64,000 nucleotides of DNA from Deltaproteobacteria bacterium (GCA_016219185.1 JACRBZ010000066.1:62001-126000), one strand, 5' to 3'. Positions 53,656 to 63,568 are shown, numbered from the stretch's first letter. The notes: a model not told the origin generated them from the sequence alone. Numbers and translations are program-made.

Positions 53656-56637
53656 CTATTGTAAAATCTGGCGCCAATAATACATGTTCATATCCGTTGT
53701 TGCTACTGGAGTTTCGGTTCTAACACCGCCTTCGGTACCGGTAAAAATTTTTGATATTCCGCCGGGAAGTATGGCAACAAACGGAGATGACGCAATGGAA
53801 GTTCCAATCACTTTACTGCGATCTGTTTTGCCCTTCTCTACAACATTGCCATCAGCATCCTGCTCTACCGCAGTGCTGTAGTTATAGACAGCAGCTCCAG
53901 TACGATAATTGAGGGCATAGAATCTCGATTGTCCTCTTCCGGCAGCGGCGGCACATGGATCGGAAGTGGAAACGGCGCCGGTTTCAGGTGTATAGGTCGT
54001 AAAATATAACACACCACCAAAGATGGTCACTGAAGATGTCATCTTCTCACCTGGATTTTCCAATCGAATATACCAACCTTTTGAATTCTCAAGTGCAACC
54101 TGAGTCGCTGCCTGCTGTACCGCAGTACCCAACACGATCAGGTCGTCGGTAACATCCGTCAAATCGGATTCGGTGAACGTGGCAGGGGCTGGCGTTTTCC
54201 ATTCGTTTTTGATGCCGTATATCCGATTGACGACAGTAGTGTCATTAGGATGTTCCCTGTCGCCGGTGCCGAAGAAAATCATATCTCCATAAATTTCTTT
54301 CTCCGCATCCGGTGCATAAAATATCTTTCTTTTAACATTATCCACGGCTGATGCTGAAAAAAGAGTTCTCTTGGACCAGGTGCCGCTTCCAGCGTCGTCC
54401 TCAAAGGCAAACATCTTTCCGGCAAGGTCCCCTGCATAGACTCTATTGACATAGCCGTCCCCATCGCTGTCAAATCCGGACACATCCACAATACAGTTGG
54501 TCATGTCAGTATTATTTCCAGCATTCACATTCAGGTTGCCGACCGTTCCATCGGAAACTCTTAAGGTAAACACTGCTCTGCCCTTCGTGTCGGAAGCCGC
54601 GGGAATGGCTGCATCCTGGTTGACGTCATACCCTCCGGCCATTAAAAACACCGTATCGTATCCGCTGCTGGATGTTTTGATCTTGGCGATGGCGGGGGTG
54701 CTCCACGATTGGCCAAGTGGCGCGGTGCTGCCCAGGAGATTTGGATTTATCTGGTAACGAAAAGAGGGAGATGCCGGGTCTGTGACAGTCAGCGCGTAGT
54801 AGTTAGATCCTCCCCGACGCTCTCCAAAAAAGAGAATCTTCTGACTGGTGTCCGTGTATAATACCGGCGAACCATCCACAAAATAGTCGTGAGTGGTGGT
54901 GGAATCTGAAAGCATTTTCAAACGACTAAGCTGATCCGGCGGTATGAACCCCCACTGTTCAGCGCCGGTACTGTCATTAAAAGCGTGCATCATGCCGTCA
55001 TTGCTTCCCGCAAAAATATATGAATCGGATGCATACTGAACAACCAAGGGCTGAGAATGAAGAATGTCGCCCAATATCCAGGTCCGGTTGGTGCCGATAA
55101 TATCGGTGATCACGGCGGTTCTTTCCGTGCTGCTTGTCACATCCAGATCAGTGGCAGTAAGGGCGGTATTGGTTTCAGAAAAAGCATTGGACACATCTGT
55201 AAGAGATGTTTTGGTTCCTTTATAGGTATAAAGATTCCGGGTGGCCTGATCCTGAAGGACCGCTCCGACGCCTCCTTTGACAACATTCGGACCATCAGCC
55301 GAACTTGACCAGTATGATTTGGCATTATCCTTGATAGAACCGTCGGAAAGTGTAGCGATAACGCTGTTCGCATCAACTATTTCACCGGACGAATCCAAGC
55401 CGTATTTTTTGATGTTTCCCACCCATCTGCCGTCTTGCTGGGGCTTAAAGAAGCCCAGGTAAAGCTTGTCCCCTGCGTAGGTTCGGTTCATCTTGCTGAC
55501 TGGTACCACCGGCGAGACAAACACGGCATTTACATCGGCTATGGCGGAAATAATATCCTTAAACGCATTCTGAAGTCCGGAGGCGCTGTATGCGGTGTAG
55601 TATTTTCCGCCACCGTTGTCTGCCGTATCCTGCAACAACTGCTGGGCGCTCGTAAACCCGATGGTATAGGTGATGATATTCTGGCGTTCAAATGAACTTC
55701 CCGCAGCCCCCAGGTCGGATCGGATATCGTTAACATACAAATACTTAGCAACATCATCCAGGTAATCCGTACCGTAGTCGGCATAACTACCCGGATCCTT
55801 ACCGTCTTTGTCGTAATCGCCGATTTTATCGCCGTTAATATACAGGCTATTAGTGAGCTTGGGAGAGTTGTCATAGGTTGGTTCGCCGTCTGTCATAAGG
55901 ATAATGTAATTCTTCTGGCACGTGTATTGTATGGGGCTGGTATAGGTGGTATTGCTGTTAAACCAACTGGGCTTGCCCGCAAAATACAGTCCGGCCTCGG
56001 CCAGCGTCTCGGCAAGAGGGGTCCAACCATCGGCCGTAAGGTTAGCGATGGCAGTGGTCAGTTCCGCTTTGCTCGCTCCGATTTCCTTTACGATTCGCCC
56101 GCCACTATTAGTTTCACTGCTATTATAATTGAACCGCATGAGTCCAAACCGCACGTTATCCGTGTCATTGATAAGGTTGGTGATCACCTCCTTGGCCACG
56201 TCAATCCGAGTCCTTAAGCTTGAACCGCCAGCCTTATCGTAATTGAGATAGTTTCCCATATACAGTGTCTTTTTGCCTCCTGTGCACGAGAGGTCGCTGG
56301 TTTTGATATTCATACTCACAGTACCTAATGTTTGCAAGTTGTTTACACCCGTGCAAGAAATATTGGCGATGTTATTTGTGAGTAAAGTTTTATAGCTCCC
56401 ATAATAGACCGAATTTGTGGTGTAGGTTCCGGAATAAATTTTATTGGGGTCATAATACTCTCCGGGCACGTCTTTGGTTGACATGCTGCCCGACGAGTCA
56501 AAAATAATAAGTATGTTGGGCTGTACAGAGGTTGTTATCGTTCCATAAATATCGGTGTCGTCTGCCCGGACGATGGCCGTAGGTCCGGATAGACACAATG
56601 CAAGAATAAGGATTGCTATTGATATGACTTTTTTCAT
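53656..56637 (-). CDS. pilY1: Type IV pilus-associated adhesin/tip protein PilY1
   Basis: A 993-residue secreted protein: signal peptide, then a VWA domain with an intact MIDAS (ILIIFDSSGSMSTKD ... LMTDGEPTYDNS). The PilY1 beta-propeller has FAGSNDGMMHAFNDSTGAEQ and a calcium-binding-like loop (SGFDSDGDGYVNRVYAGD). PilY1 sits at the pilus tip, promotes assembly with minor pilins, and may mediate adhesion or mechanosensing. It is the last large gene of the fimT-pilV-pilW-pilX-pilY1 order, the classical minor-pilin operon. Length is in the family range. Confidence 0.92.
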   Translation of the reverse strand: MKKVISIAILILALCLSGPTAIVRADDTDIYGTITTSVQPNILIIFDSSGSMSTKDVPGEYYDPNKIYSGTYTTNSVYYGSYKTLLTNNIANISCTGVNNLQTLGTVSMNIKTSDLSCTGGKKTLYMGNYLNYDKAGGSSLRTRIDVAKEVITNLINDTDNVRFGLMRFNYNSSETNSGGRIVKEIGASKAELTTAIANLTADGWTPLAETLAEAGLYFAGKPSWFNSNTTYTSPIQYTCQKNYIILMTDGEPTYDNSPKLTNSLYINGDKIGDYDKDGKDPGSYADYGTDYLDDVAKYLYVNDIRSDLGAAGSSFERQNIITYTIGFTSAQQLLQDTADNGGGKYYTAYSASGLQNAFKDIISAIADVNAVFVSPVVPVSKMNRTYAGDKLYLGFFKPQQDGRWVGNIKKYGLDSSGEIVDANSVIATLSDGSIKDNAKSYWSSSADGPNVVKGGVGAVLQDQATRNLYTYKGTKTSLTDVSNAFSETNTALTATDLDVTSSTERTAVITDIIGTNRTWILGDILHSQPLVVQYASDSYIFAGSNDGMMHAFNDSTGAEQWGFIPPDQLSRLKMLSDSTTTHDYFVDGSPVLYTDTSQKILFFGERRGGSNYYALTVTDPASPSFRYQINPNLLGSTAPLGQSWSTPAIAKIKTSSSGYDTVFLMAGGYDVNQDAAIPAASDTKGRAVFTLRVSDGTVGNLNVNAGNNTDMTNCIVDVSGFDSDGDGYVNRVYAGDLAGKMFAFEDDAGSGTWSKRTLFSASAVDNVKRKIFYAPDAEKEIYGDMIFFGTGDREHPNDTTVVNRIYGIKNEWKTPAPATFTESDLTDVTDDLIVLGTAVQQAATQVALENSKGWYIRLENPGEKMTSSVTIFGGVLYFTTYTPETGAVSTSDPCAAAAGRGQSRFYALNYRTGAAVYNYSTAVEQDADGNVVEKGKTDRSKVIGTSIASSPFVAILPGGISKIFTGTEGGVRTETPVATTDMNMYYWRQILQ

Positions 56638-56698
56638 GATACATCCTCTGCAATAGAGATGATTGAAGATATATAGCGCTATTCTGGCTTGTCTGCCT

Positions 56699-57220
56699 TT
56701 AAAATTTGTTAAAAACCTTCCACACCCCTGCTTGTACCTGGGTATTTCCGGGTATCGAAGTCACCGTAACACCATACCGGTGTACTTCAAACTTCCCCAT
56801 ACTGTACCCTGACCCGGCCGGAGGGGGGCCGGTGTGCGAACTTGTGGGAAGACTGTTGGCAGCCGAACTCAGGCCGGCAACAGGCGTTCCTGTCTTTTCG
56901 ATATCTCGGATTTCCGCTATGGCATCATTTGTTCCGCCATTAAAGTTTACGGCGGTCGTGAAATTTGCCGTTGTTTGGCTCGCAAGCAGATAGGCATTGG
57001 TCAGCCAAACATTAGAGCGCTCCAGCGTATCGAGAAGTCCGCCTTCAGCTTTATAAAACTCATCCACAAGTCGCCTTTCGTTGGAAGCAAGCTGTACCTC
57101 CGTAGTCGATGTTTGTGTGGCACCAATGCCTAAAATAGTAATTATGGCCAGCATCAATAGGACAATGACCATTGCCATGCCGTTTTCATTATTCAATGTA
57201 TTTTTAACTGTTGCTGCCAT
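56699..57220 (-). CDS. pilX: Type IV pilus minor pilin PilX-like
   Basis: Starting at 57220 after GGGAGG, the product has the PilX N-terminus NENGMAMVIVLLMLAIITIL followed by TEVQLASNERRLVDEFYKAEGG. PilX members lack a typical FTLIE signal and have an E-containing hydrophobic helix. It helps initiate pilus assembly with PilY1, encoded directly downstream. Confidence 0.85.
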   Translation of the reverse strand: MAATVKNTLNNENGMAMVIVLLMLAIITILGIGATQTSTTEVQLASNERRLVDEFYKAEGGLLDTLERSNVWLTNAYLLASQTTANFTTAVNFNGGTNDAIAEIRDIEKTGTPVAGLSSAANSLPTSSHTGPPPAGSGYSMGKFEVHRYGVTVTSIPGNTQVQAGVWKVFNKF

Positions 57221-57241
57221 AACATTCCTCCCAAAATCCAA

Positions 57242-57862
57242 TTACATCCCCAGGTTCCTGCAACTGATCCGGGTTTGCAGCGTTCTGGAAATATCCTTTC
57301 TTTTATAATCCTTGCCCTGACAGGTGATGGAAATATCCACCGTTCGGATGTTGGCCAGATTGGAAGCTGACACGGGCAGGACGATGGCAATGCCGTCGAC
57401 ATCCCGATATATGAACGATAAGGCGCTCACATTGTCGATCAGGGTCTCTGTCGCCGGAGGTGGCGGTGTGCCAAGATCGGCCCCTTCATAAAGACAGAGC
57501 CTGTTGCCATCATACTCATAAGTCAGACGTTCACGATTGATATTCTCAATAGCCCCATTCATATTTCTGTCTGCGGTAAACCGGATTTTGGTGGCCGTGG
57601 CTGCTTCGATGCCCGCTACGGCAGTGCCCATCGGATCCAGCCCGGCTATCCGGATATCTCTGACCATGAAATCAAGGCCGATACGCGCCCGTTGCTGCGT
57701 ATCGGTAACAGCGTCCTGGGTGAAATACGTCTGATTGGCAGAGAAAAAAATGCCGTAAATGGCTCCCATAACAATGCCTGTCATGGCAATGGCGATCATA
57801 ACTTCTATAAGGGTAAAACCCTTCGGGTTGGATTTGCATAATCGGTGTGGTTTATTTCCCAT
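57242..57862 (-). CDS. pilW: Type IV pilus minor pilin PilW-like
   Basis: A 206-residue prepilin with cleavage motif NPKG followed by FTLIEVMIAIAMTGIVMGAI, then ARIGLDFMVRDIRIAGLDP, the PilW signature. It is one of the minor pilins priming the pilus tip. It is tightly packed between pilV and pilX. Confidence 0.88.
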   Translation of the reverse strand: MGNKPHRLCKSNPKGFTLIEVMIAIAMTGIVMGAIYGIFFSANQTYFTQDAVTDTQQRARIGLDFMVRDIRIAGLDPMGTAVAGIEAATATKIRFTADRNMNGAIENINRERLTYEYDGNRLCLYEGADLGTPPPPATETLIDNVSALSFIYRDVDGIAIVLPVSASNLANIRTVDISITCQGKDYKRKDISRTLQTRISCRNLGM

Positions 57863-58287
57863 CAGGTTCCGCCTCCTCTTGTGATGGTGCTCATCACCAC
57901 GGTGCGGTTGTTCCAGGCAACTGTAACATTTATCAGTTGCGAAAAAGGCGTATTATTAACAATCGTCCAGGTTCGGGTGAAGATTCCGCCATTCTGACCC
58001 CTTTCGTTAATGGGATTATTTGGATCGGCATAAGCTCCAGCCGTCAGGGCAGGAGAGCCAAAATCCGCGATTTTTAAAGTCTCGGTCTGCATCTGGGCCA
58101 GCATCGTCGCCGTGGAATATGCATTTCCGACTCTGTTGCTGCTGCTTGCAGTTATCAGCAGGTTCGCTACTGCCAGCAGGCCTATAGCAAAGATAGAAAT
58201 AGCGATCAGAATTTCCAAAATCGAAAAACCGTTTTCGCCTGACAATTTTTTTTCATCTAAAAAAAATGAGTTGTTATTGATCAACAT
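57862..58287 (-). CDS. pilV: Type IV pilus minor pilin PilV-like
   Basis: A prepilin with a somewhat longer leader ending GENG and the helix FSILEILIAISIFAIGLLAV, then QMQTETLKIADFGS. The ATG at 58287 is preferred. The ORF track start at 58305 is TTG. It overlaps the end of fimT, and its stop overlaps the pilW start, so translation is coupled. Confidence 0.82.
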   Translation of the reverse strand: MLINNNSFFLDEKKLSGENGFSILEILIAISIFAIGLLAVANLLITASSSNRVGNAYSTATMLAQMQTETLKIADFGSPALTAGAYADPNNPINERGQNGGIFTRTWTIVNNTPFSQLINVTVAWNNRTVVMSTITRGGGT

Positions 58288-58810
58288 TTTCCCAAGGCCC
58301 CCCAAGAGTCGTGCTGGTCTGAATCCTTACGGTTCCCACCATCGAAAGCGAAATCCCTCGAAAATTGTGTTTTGTATTCTCCATGTACACGTGTCCCGGA
58401 TCAGTTGGAAGCCCGCTGCCGTTAAAGCTGCATCGGGTTGCAGCATTAAAAACGACCTCGCGCATGGTAACTCCAGCAGGAAGGGTTGCCGATTGTAACA
58501 GTGCCTCCCCGCCATCCCGTATCCCGTTGCTGGCGATACCGCCTCCGGCTCCGTTATCCACAAAAATCTCATAGCTGTTGGTGGCAATGCGGAAGACCAC
58601 GGCAACGGTAGCGTTTTCACGGATCGCTCTGAGCTTGGCCATATTCATATTTGATTTCAAATCCCGTACAGCAGCTTTCATCCGATTATCTGACACCCAG
58701 CTCATATAATTCGGTATAGCAACAGCGGACACGATTCCGACGATCGCAATCACTACCATCGTCTCGAGTAATGTAAACCCCTTGTCTTTTCGCATGCCCA
58801 ATAAATCCAT
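58274..58810 (-). CDS. fimT: Type IV pilus minor pilin FimT/GspH-like
   Basis: A 178-residue prepilin with leader RKDKG and FTLLETMVVIAIVGIVSAVA, followed by the GspH-type segment VRDLKSNMNMAKLRAIRENA. It opens the minor-pilin operon. Starts at 58810 and 58795 are both possible, and the shorter leader is more typical. Confidence 0.88.
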   Translation of the reverse strand: MDLLGMRKDKGFTLLETMVVIAIVGIVSAVAIPNYMSWVSDNRMKAAVRDLKSNMNMAKLRAIRENATVAVVFRIATNSYEIFVDNGAGGGIASNGIRDGGEALLQSATLPAGVTMREVVFNAATRCSFNGSGLPTDPGHVYMENTKHNFRGISLSMVGTVRIQTSTTLGGPWENVDQ

Positions 58811-59560
58811 TCAATCCGTTAACTCAGAAGCAGCTCATATTCATCATAACCTTGAGCGGGCGTGTTTGCCAAAATCTTAAGAAATTTCAAAAAATTGACG
58901 GGCTCAAGGAAGGAGGCGCCAGCAAACGTGTCATCGCAATAGTCATCTGTTCAAAATCCAAAATTGCCTACTTCATTAGCGTATCTGTGTTATCTTTTAA
59001 AAAGATATTCGAATGACCATAGCCAAATCATTTCTTTATGTTTGCGCCAAGAGGGCATTCTACAATCCGCGATATGCAATGCTCAATCAATCCGTATCGT
59101 TTTGCACGTTTCGGTCAAAGACCTCCGCGGCAAGGATATGATATAAAAAAAGAAGAACATCTTCTTAACGTTATATGCGCGTAAACATCAAGAAGTTTTT
59201 GCCGGAAAAATGAACCCAGCATGAATTTGTTGTTCACGTACGGCTAAAAATTAGCAAGCAAATAGCATGCCGCTATTTATGAAGATGCCAAATATCAGCA
59301 ATACATTGCAAGGTGTCAAGGCGCTATTTCTAAAAAACCATTTTCATAATCAAGCATAGAGGGCATCGAGCGTGTCTTCGGCATGCAACATGACGCCGGT
59401 TGGTTAAAACCGATTTCTCGTCATCGTGGGGAAAAAAAGAACCATCGACAAAAAATGTAAACTTTTCGTCGGTTTTTTGACAAACAGACATATACCAGAG
59501 CGACGTATTGCCTTTCGGCAGGACGCCGACATCCGATAGCAGTTGAGGTGCGAAGGACAA
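58811..59560. other. Long non-coding or degenerate stretch
   Basis: About 750 bases upstream of the minor-pilin operon. An inverted repeat CCTTGAGC...GCTCAAGG (about 58850 and 58912) may matter for the promoter. The minus-strand ORF 59330-59560 contains NTSLWYMSVCQKTDEKFTFF and continues in another frame to a plausible end (LHAEDTLDALYA). It looks like a frameshifted 3' remnant of an unknown gene. I see nothing else here. Confidence 0.4.
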
Positions 59561-60042
59561 TCAGTGTTCTTTTTCAGGCGATTGGGCAACCGCCATAACA
59601 GTTTGGATGTCAACATCCAGAAGACGCGCAACTTCCTCGGCGTCAATTCCATGCAAAAGGAGTTTTCTGATGCTATGATAAATGCCTTGCTGTATTCCCT
59701 GCTGCAAGCTTTCTGCTTTTATTAAATCGTAAGCTGCGGATTCTATCATGATGTCTCTCCTTCTGTTGAGCAATTTCACGGGAAGATCCGGCAGCTAAAC
59801 GAGCCTGGACAAAATCGTCATGGAAGTCAGCATGTCTGCCTTGTCCATACGGCTCATGTCACTGTAATAAATCAACTCTTCAGCCTGAAGCAGAACTTCT
59901 TTGCCATGCGTTTACAGAAACTGTTTCCTGGGGTAGTTCGTTCAAGAACGACACTGTGCGCAACATCGATTCCCAGAAAATACGTCAGCAGCGCCTCCCT
60001 GCATTTTTCAATCAGCACCTTACCTGCAATGTCATATTTCAT
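59561..60042 (-). pseudogene. Rpn/YhgA-family recombination-promoting nuclease remnant
   Basis: The minus strand starts MKYDIAGKVLIEKCREALLT, YFLGIDVAHSVVL, typical of the N-terminus of these PD-(D/E)XK transposase-like nucleases. It then passes directly, with a frame change, into EVLLQAEELIYYSDMSRMDK and ADMLTSMTIL near the C-terminus, one in-frame TAG, and RRRDIMIESAAYDLIKAE plus the LLDVDIQTVMAVAQSPEKEH tail. The central catalytic part (about 100 codons) is deleted. Confidence 0.65.
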
Positions 60043-60113
60043 GATGTCATCCTGAACATCAAGCAGAGTTCTTCCGCCGATAAATAGTCCGCATCATTCA
60101 CCCCCTTACCCGA

Positions 60114-60335
60114 TTAGGCTGCTTGTGCCACTTGCTCGGCGAGGCGCTCTGGCAGAGGTATAGCCAGGAAAAATGATTCGGGATACAGATAATCATCTCC
60201 TGGTTCATCAACGACGCGCACTTGATGATGCTTCGCCGCGTCTGAATCTGGCAGAACCTGATAAAGCTTTCGTGGCTCCAGCGACACTTCGTAGCCGGAA
60301 TTATGAATACAAACAACAAACTGATAACTGGTCAT
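60114..60335 (-). CDS. Small hypothetical protein
   Basis: Starting at 60335 after TTGGAG, the 73-residue product reads MTSYQFVVCIHNSGYEVSLE and continues to RVVDEPGDDYLYPESFFLAI. It resembles a small beta-rich family often found near toxin-antitoxin loci, but I cannot name it. The coding potential (SD site, no rare runs) supports a real gene. Confidence 0.6.
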   Translation of the reverse strand: MTSYQFVVCIHNSGYEVSLEPRKLYQVLPDSDAAKHHQVRVVDEPGDDYLYPESFFLAIPLPERLAEQVAQAA

Positions 60336-60403
60336 GTTTTTACTCCAAATATCGCTTGATCTTGAACTCCCGCTTTCCAAAGCTTTGGCGTTCCCCGGAT
60401 TTT

Positions 60404-60725
60404 TCATGCACCCCTTTGATATTTCCTGACGCTCAAACTATATCCCAAAGCGTTCAGGATTGTGCCTACGGTACTTAGCCGGGGGTTTCCTTTGGCAGAA
60501 AGCGCCTTGTATAAGCTCTGTCTGTTAAGATTTGCAGTTTTGGCAAGTGTAGAAATACCCCCCCCCCTGTGCTTCTGCTATGGTCCTTAAAGCCAATAAG
60601 AATGCTTCCGTGTTTCCATCTTTTGCATATTCTTCCAGAGCTGTTTCAATATATCCGTCCGATTCATCAGGATTATTTTTAAGGTCATCAACCACTACGG
60701 ACCTCCAGGCTTTATATTTGTTCAT
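60404..60725 (-). pseudogene. HigA-type antitoxin (TIGR02684-like) interrupted at a G10 tract
   Basis: The antitoxin starts at 60725 after GGAGG and reads MNKYKAWRSVVVDDLKNNPD to LRTIAEAQGG. The frame then meets ten consecutive G (C on the plus strand, 60558-60567) and ends after 20 wrong residues. With nine G the frame continues ISTLAKTANLNRQSLYKALS, then GNPRLSTVGTILNALGYSLS, the helix-turn-helix part of this family. In this sequence the antitoxin is therefore off. This may be slippage-driven switching or a homopolymer sequencing error. Confidence 0.75.
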
Positions 60726-61029
60726 GATATTGCCTCCAATATTCTTTGGCTTTTTTGATATCTCTGGATTGAGTTGCTTTAATCCCACCATAAAGCAAAA
60801 AAATCGTATTTCCCGATTCTCCAAAATAAATACGGTATCCAGGCCCGAAGAAGGATCTCAATTCATAAACATCACCCCCAACTGATTCGTAATCGCCATA
60901 ATTTCCCAATTCCAATCTATCCAGTCTTGTCCGGATTCTGTTTTTGGCAGCCTTATCCAGGGTATTGAACCAATCCAAAAATGGCTCTCTGCCGACCGTG
61001 TTCATATATACCCATACTTGTTTAGGCAT
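60712..61029 (-). CDS. HigB/RelE-superfamily toxin (phage Gp49-like)
   Basis: A 105-residue protein with GREPFLDWFNTLDKAAKNRI, GDVYELRSFFGPGYRIYFG and LLYGGIKATQSRDIKKAKEY. This is the addiction-module killer pattern (TIGR02683-like) that pairs with the antitoxin family encoded downstream. The genes overlap by 14 bases, with toxin first, as usual for higBA. The toxin is intact while the antitoxin frame is broken, which would be lethal unless the frame is restored or another antitoxin acts. Confidence 0.85.
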   Translation of the reverse strand: MPKQVWVYMNTVGREPFLDWFNTLDKAAKNRIRTRLDRLELGNYGDYESVGGDVYELRSFFGPGYRIYFGESGNTIFLLYGGIKATQSRDIKKAKEYWRQYHEQI

Positions 61030-61171
61030 GAAAGGTTCTGGCGGTTGATAACTCCCTATGTGCTATTTTGTAGTCGATAAGCGACAAAAATCAAGGCTAT
61101 TTCCCCAACTCACTGCCACCCAGATGTTAAAGAAGATCTGGAAAGCATTGCCCTCCCTCGGCACAAAGGAT

Positions 61172-62455
61172 CTATCTGCGAATCTCATACCATGACGACA
61201 TTGCCACATCCTTTGTCAGATATTTGTCTTTCAGGGCGATATCAAAATAAAAATTTCCGGAGTTTTTCACGTCAACGGTTTTGGCAAGAATGGCACCGTA
61301 AATCGCTGCGTGGTTAAAGATATCAAGGTCGGCAAAGGGCACATAAACAACGCCGTAAAACGCGCTTGAGTTTGATAATGATACCGGATCGGATCTGTCC
61401 GATAAAATGGCAAATTTCTTGGGATCCCCGCTATCATGGGTAATCGTCCCGTTTTTTCCATTTAATCCTCCGGATATGAAAAGATTGACCGGTCCAGCCG
61501 AGGTGTCGATATTCAGGGTTGCGCCGGTTTTTAATTCAATATTCGTAAAATAATAATTGGCGCCTCCGGATTTTCCGACCAGTGTAACGGATTCTCCGAT
61601 TCCAAGTATCAGGTCAGCCGGAATCGTCCTATTATCACCGAATATGCGACAGTTATTCAGTTTTTCCGCATACTCACCGCCAACAATGCCCAGAGGATCC
61701 GGCTCTACGCGCCCAACAGTCCGGACAGCATTGCCTGTGCCATAAATCCGGGGTTCGGGAGTTCCGGTTGGATTGTAGACGGCGGCTATTGTTTCAGCGC
61801 TACCAAGTCCGATATGGCCGTGAACTTCGGTGTTGCCGGACAGGGACACGCTTTGGTTGGAACCGATGTCACACTGGTTTGTCCCATCATCACCCACTGG
61901 GGTTAAAGAGACGGAACTGTCATATCCATAGAAATTTGAAAATTCCGGCGCTGTGATTCCCTTGTTGCCAAATGCTCCAAATTTAAAGGCGGAACGGTTT
62001 TTAAAGGTGGCGCGAATGTCCGCATCCGCATTTCTATAGCTGTAGCCGCGAACGGCGAACTGGTAGGTATTTGCGGCGATTCGGGTCAGGACGGGCGCAC
62101 CGGTCGGCAGATATTCAAAACGGATATCCGTGATGTCAGGGTCGGACGACATCAAGAAAGATGACAAGGATATGGCATCTCCATCCGTTGCCGGAAGCAC
62201 CAACGCGGCAGCCTTAAGATCTTTTTGGATTGATGCAAGTGCAAAATGAACCCCAGCCTCGGCACTGTAAAATGCTTTCCTGGACACTTCGTGATTGAGG
62301 GCTGTCGCCGAGTCGTTTGCTGTAATGATGCAGGCGATTGTACCCAGTATTGACATGATCAGGACAAACATGAGGGCCGTGAATAATACCACTCCCCGGT
62401 CATTGTCTGAATTTTTCGTAAGGTCCAAAACATGTTCTCCCTGTGTTGCGAACAT
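61172..62455 (-). CDS. PilX-N-terminal pilus protein with large beta-rich domain
   Basis: The 427-residue product has a PilX-like N-terminus, DNDRGVVLFTALMFVLIMSI, then NHEVSRKAFYSAEAGVHFAL. The following 350 residues, rich in Gly, Asn and Ser, contain repeated beta strands (FGAFGNKGITAPEFSNFYGY, SGNTEVHGHIGLG) as in DUF7305-type surface domains. It is a much longer relative of pilX at 56699 and probably displays its C-terminal domain on a pilus or pseudopilus. It follows the pilW-like gene in the second minor-pilin cluster. Confidence 0.78.
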   Translation of the reverse strand: MFATQGEHVLDLTKNSDNDRGVVLFTALMFVLIMSILGTIACIITANDSATALNHEVSRKAFYSAEAGVHFALASIQKDLKAAALVLPATDGDAISLSSFLMSSDPDITDIRFEYLPTGAPVLTRIAANTYQFAVRGYSYRNADADIRATFKNRSAFKFGAFGNKGITAPEFSNFYGYDSSVSLTPVGDDGTNQCDIGSNQSVSLSGNTEVHGHIGLGSAETIAAVYNPTGTPEPRIYGTGNAVRTVGRVEPDPLGIVGGEYAEKLNNCRIFGDNRTIPADLILGIGESVTLVGKSGGANYYFTNIELKTGATLNIDTSAGPVNLFISGGLNGKNGTITHDSGDPKKFAILSDRSDPVSLSNSSAFYGVVYVPFADLDIFNHAAIYGAILAKTVDVKNSGNFYFDIALKDKYLTKDVAMSSWYEIRR

Positions 62456-62489
62456 ACGTTACGAATTGCCTTGAATCACGCTCCGCCTG

Positions 62490-63104
62490 TCAACGCAAAC
62501 TCAGATTTCGGGGAAAAACTTCTTCTGTAAGTGTCAGGGTTGCGGTTCCGATGCCCGGATTGTGGGGGTCAGTTTTTATCGTCCTTGCGGTTATGGTGAT
62601 TCTGATTTTACGAATCGCTTCATCCGTTGCAGCGGGGTTGTCATCCGCGTCAAAATAAGAAAAGGAGAAACCTTGAATATTTTCAGCAAAAGGCTGGGCT
62701 CCTCCGCCGGTATTCCTTCGAATCATGTTATTGGTTGAATCAAAGGTATAAATGATCATCTCATTCTCATCGTCCGTATCTCCATCGCCTGTCAGATCAG
62801 CCAGAATCTCCAGGCGGGCAATTGTATTGGGTATGCCGACAAAATTCGGATTTGCGGAGTTGTCCCGCTGCATGGGATTTTCGGGATTGAAATATCCGGC
62901 CATTCGCACTTCCCGGCCGATCATATCCATTGCGGCCCTGGCAATCTGCGTCATTTCAATGACCTGTTCCTGTGAGTTGTACGCTTTTCTCTGCAGAATA
63001 AACGTGCTGGTGAGCGCTCCCAGAACGATCATTCCGATTGATAGCGCAATCATCAATTCAAGCAACGTCAGTCCGTGCGAGGTGTTGACAGAAAAATTCG
63101 GCAT
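62490..63104 (-). CDS. PilW-like minor pilin (second cluster)
   Basis: A 204-residue prepilin. The leader ends SHG with LTLLELMIALSIGMIVLGAL, followed by MTQIARAAMDMIGREVRMAG. The C-terminal domain contains an acidic, calcium-loop-like DLTGDGDTDDENE. The signal uses L after the cleavage glycine instead of F, which is tolerated in minor pilins. Confidence 0.85.
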   Translation of the reverse strand: MPNFSVNTSHGLTLLELMIALSIGMIVLGALTSTFILQRKAYNSQEQVIEMTQIARAAMDMIGREVRMAGYFNPENPMQRDNSANPNFVGIPNTIARLEILADLTGDGDTDDENEMIIYTFDSTNNMIRRNTGGGAQPFAENIQGFSFSYFDADDNPAATDEAIRKIRITITARTIKTDPHNPGIGTATLTLTEEVFPRNLSLR

Positions 63105-63172
63105 TTATGTCGCCTCCCGTTATCTGCCCCTACACGATAATTCCGAAGAAAAACGCCGGATCGTCCTTACTG

Positions 63173-63568
63173 CTAATCCGGGCCGGTATTGGATATCAAG
63201 GACTGGAGCCGTACCCATCGGTTGTTATTATTCCAGTACACGTCCACCGAGATGAGTTTGATATCCGTATCCGGTTTATCAATCTTAATGTCGGTAATCC
63301 GTTTGTATGAAGGATAATTTGCCATGTCGTCATAGGCTTCGGTAACGGTCTGATCCGTTGAAGGCAGGTTTAAGTATCCCTTTGTAATCATTTCTTCCAT
63401 TTTGCCCTGAGCCAGGGTGATGGCCACGGTCTTCTCGGCGCTGTTTCTGTTGATGGTTACGGTGATGTTGATCAGACTGGCCATTCCCAGCAAAACGATG
63501 GATAAGACAGCCATCGCGATAAAGACTTCGATAAGGTTATAACCAAAATTATTGTAAAATTTACGCAT
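63173..63568 (-). CDS. PilV-like minor pilin (second cluster)
   Basis: Starting at 63568, the 131-residue prepilin reads MRKFYNNFGYNLIEVFIAMA and continues VLSIVLLGMASLINITVTIN, then TLAQGKMEEM. The cleavage motif is FG followed by YNLIEV, a variant of the normal GFTLIE. It belongs to the second minor-pilin cluster. Confidence 0.78.
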   Translation of the reverse strand: MRKFYNNFGYNLIEVFIAMAVLSIVLLGMASLINITVTINRNSAEKTVAITLAQGKMEEMITKGYLNLPSTDQTVTEAYDDMANYPSYKRITDIKIDKPDTDIKLISVDVYWNNNNRWVRLQSLISNTGPD

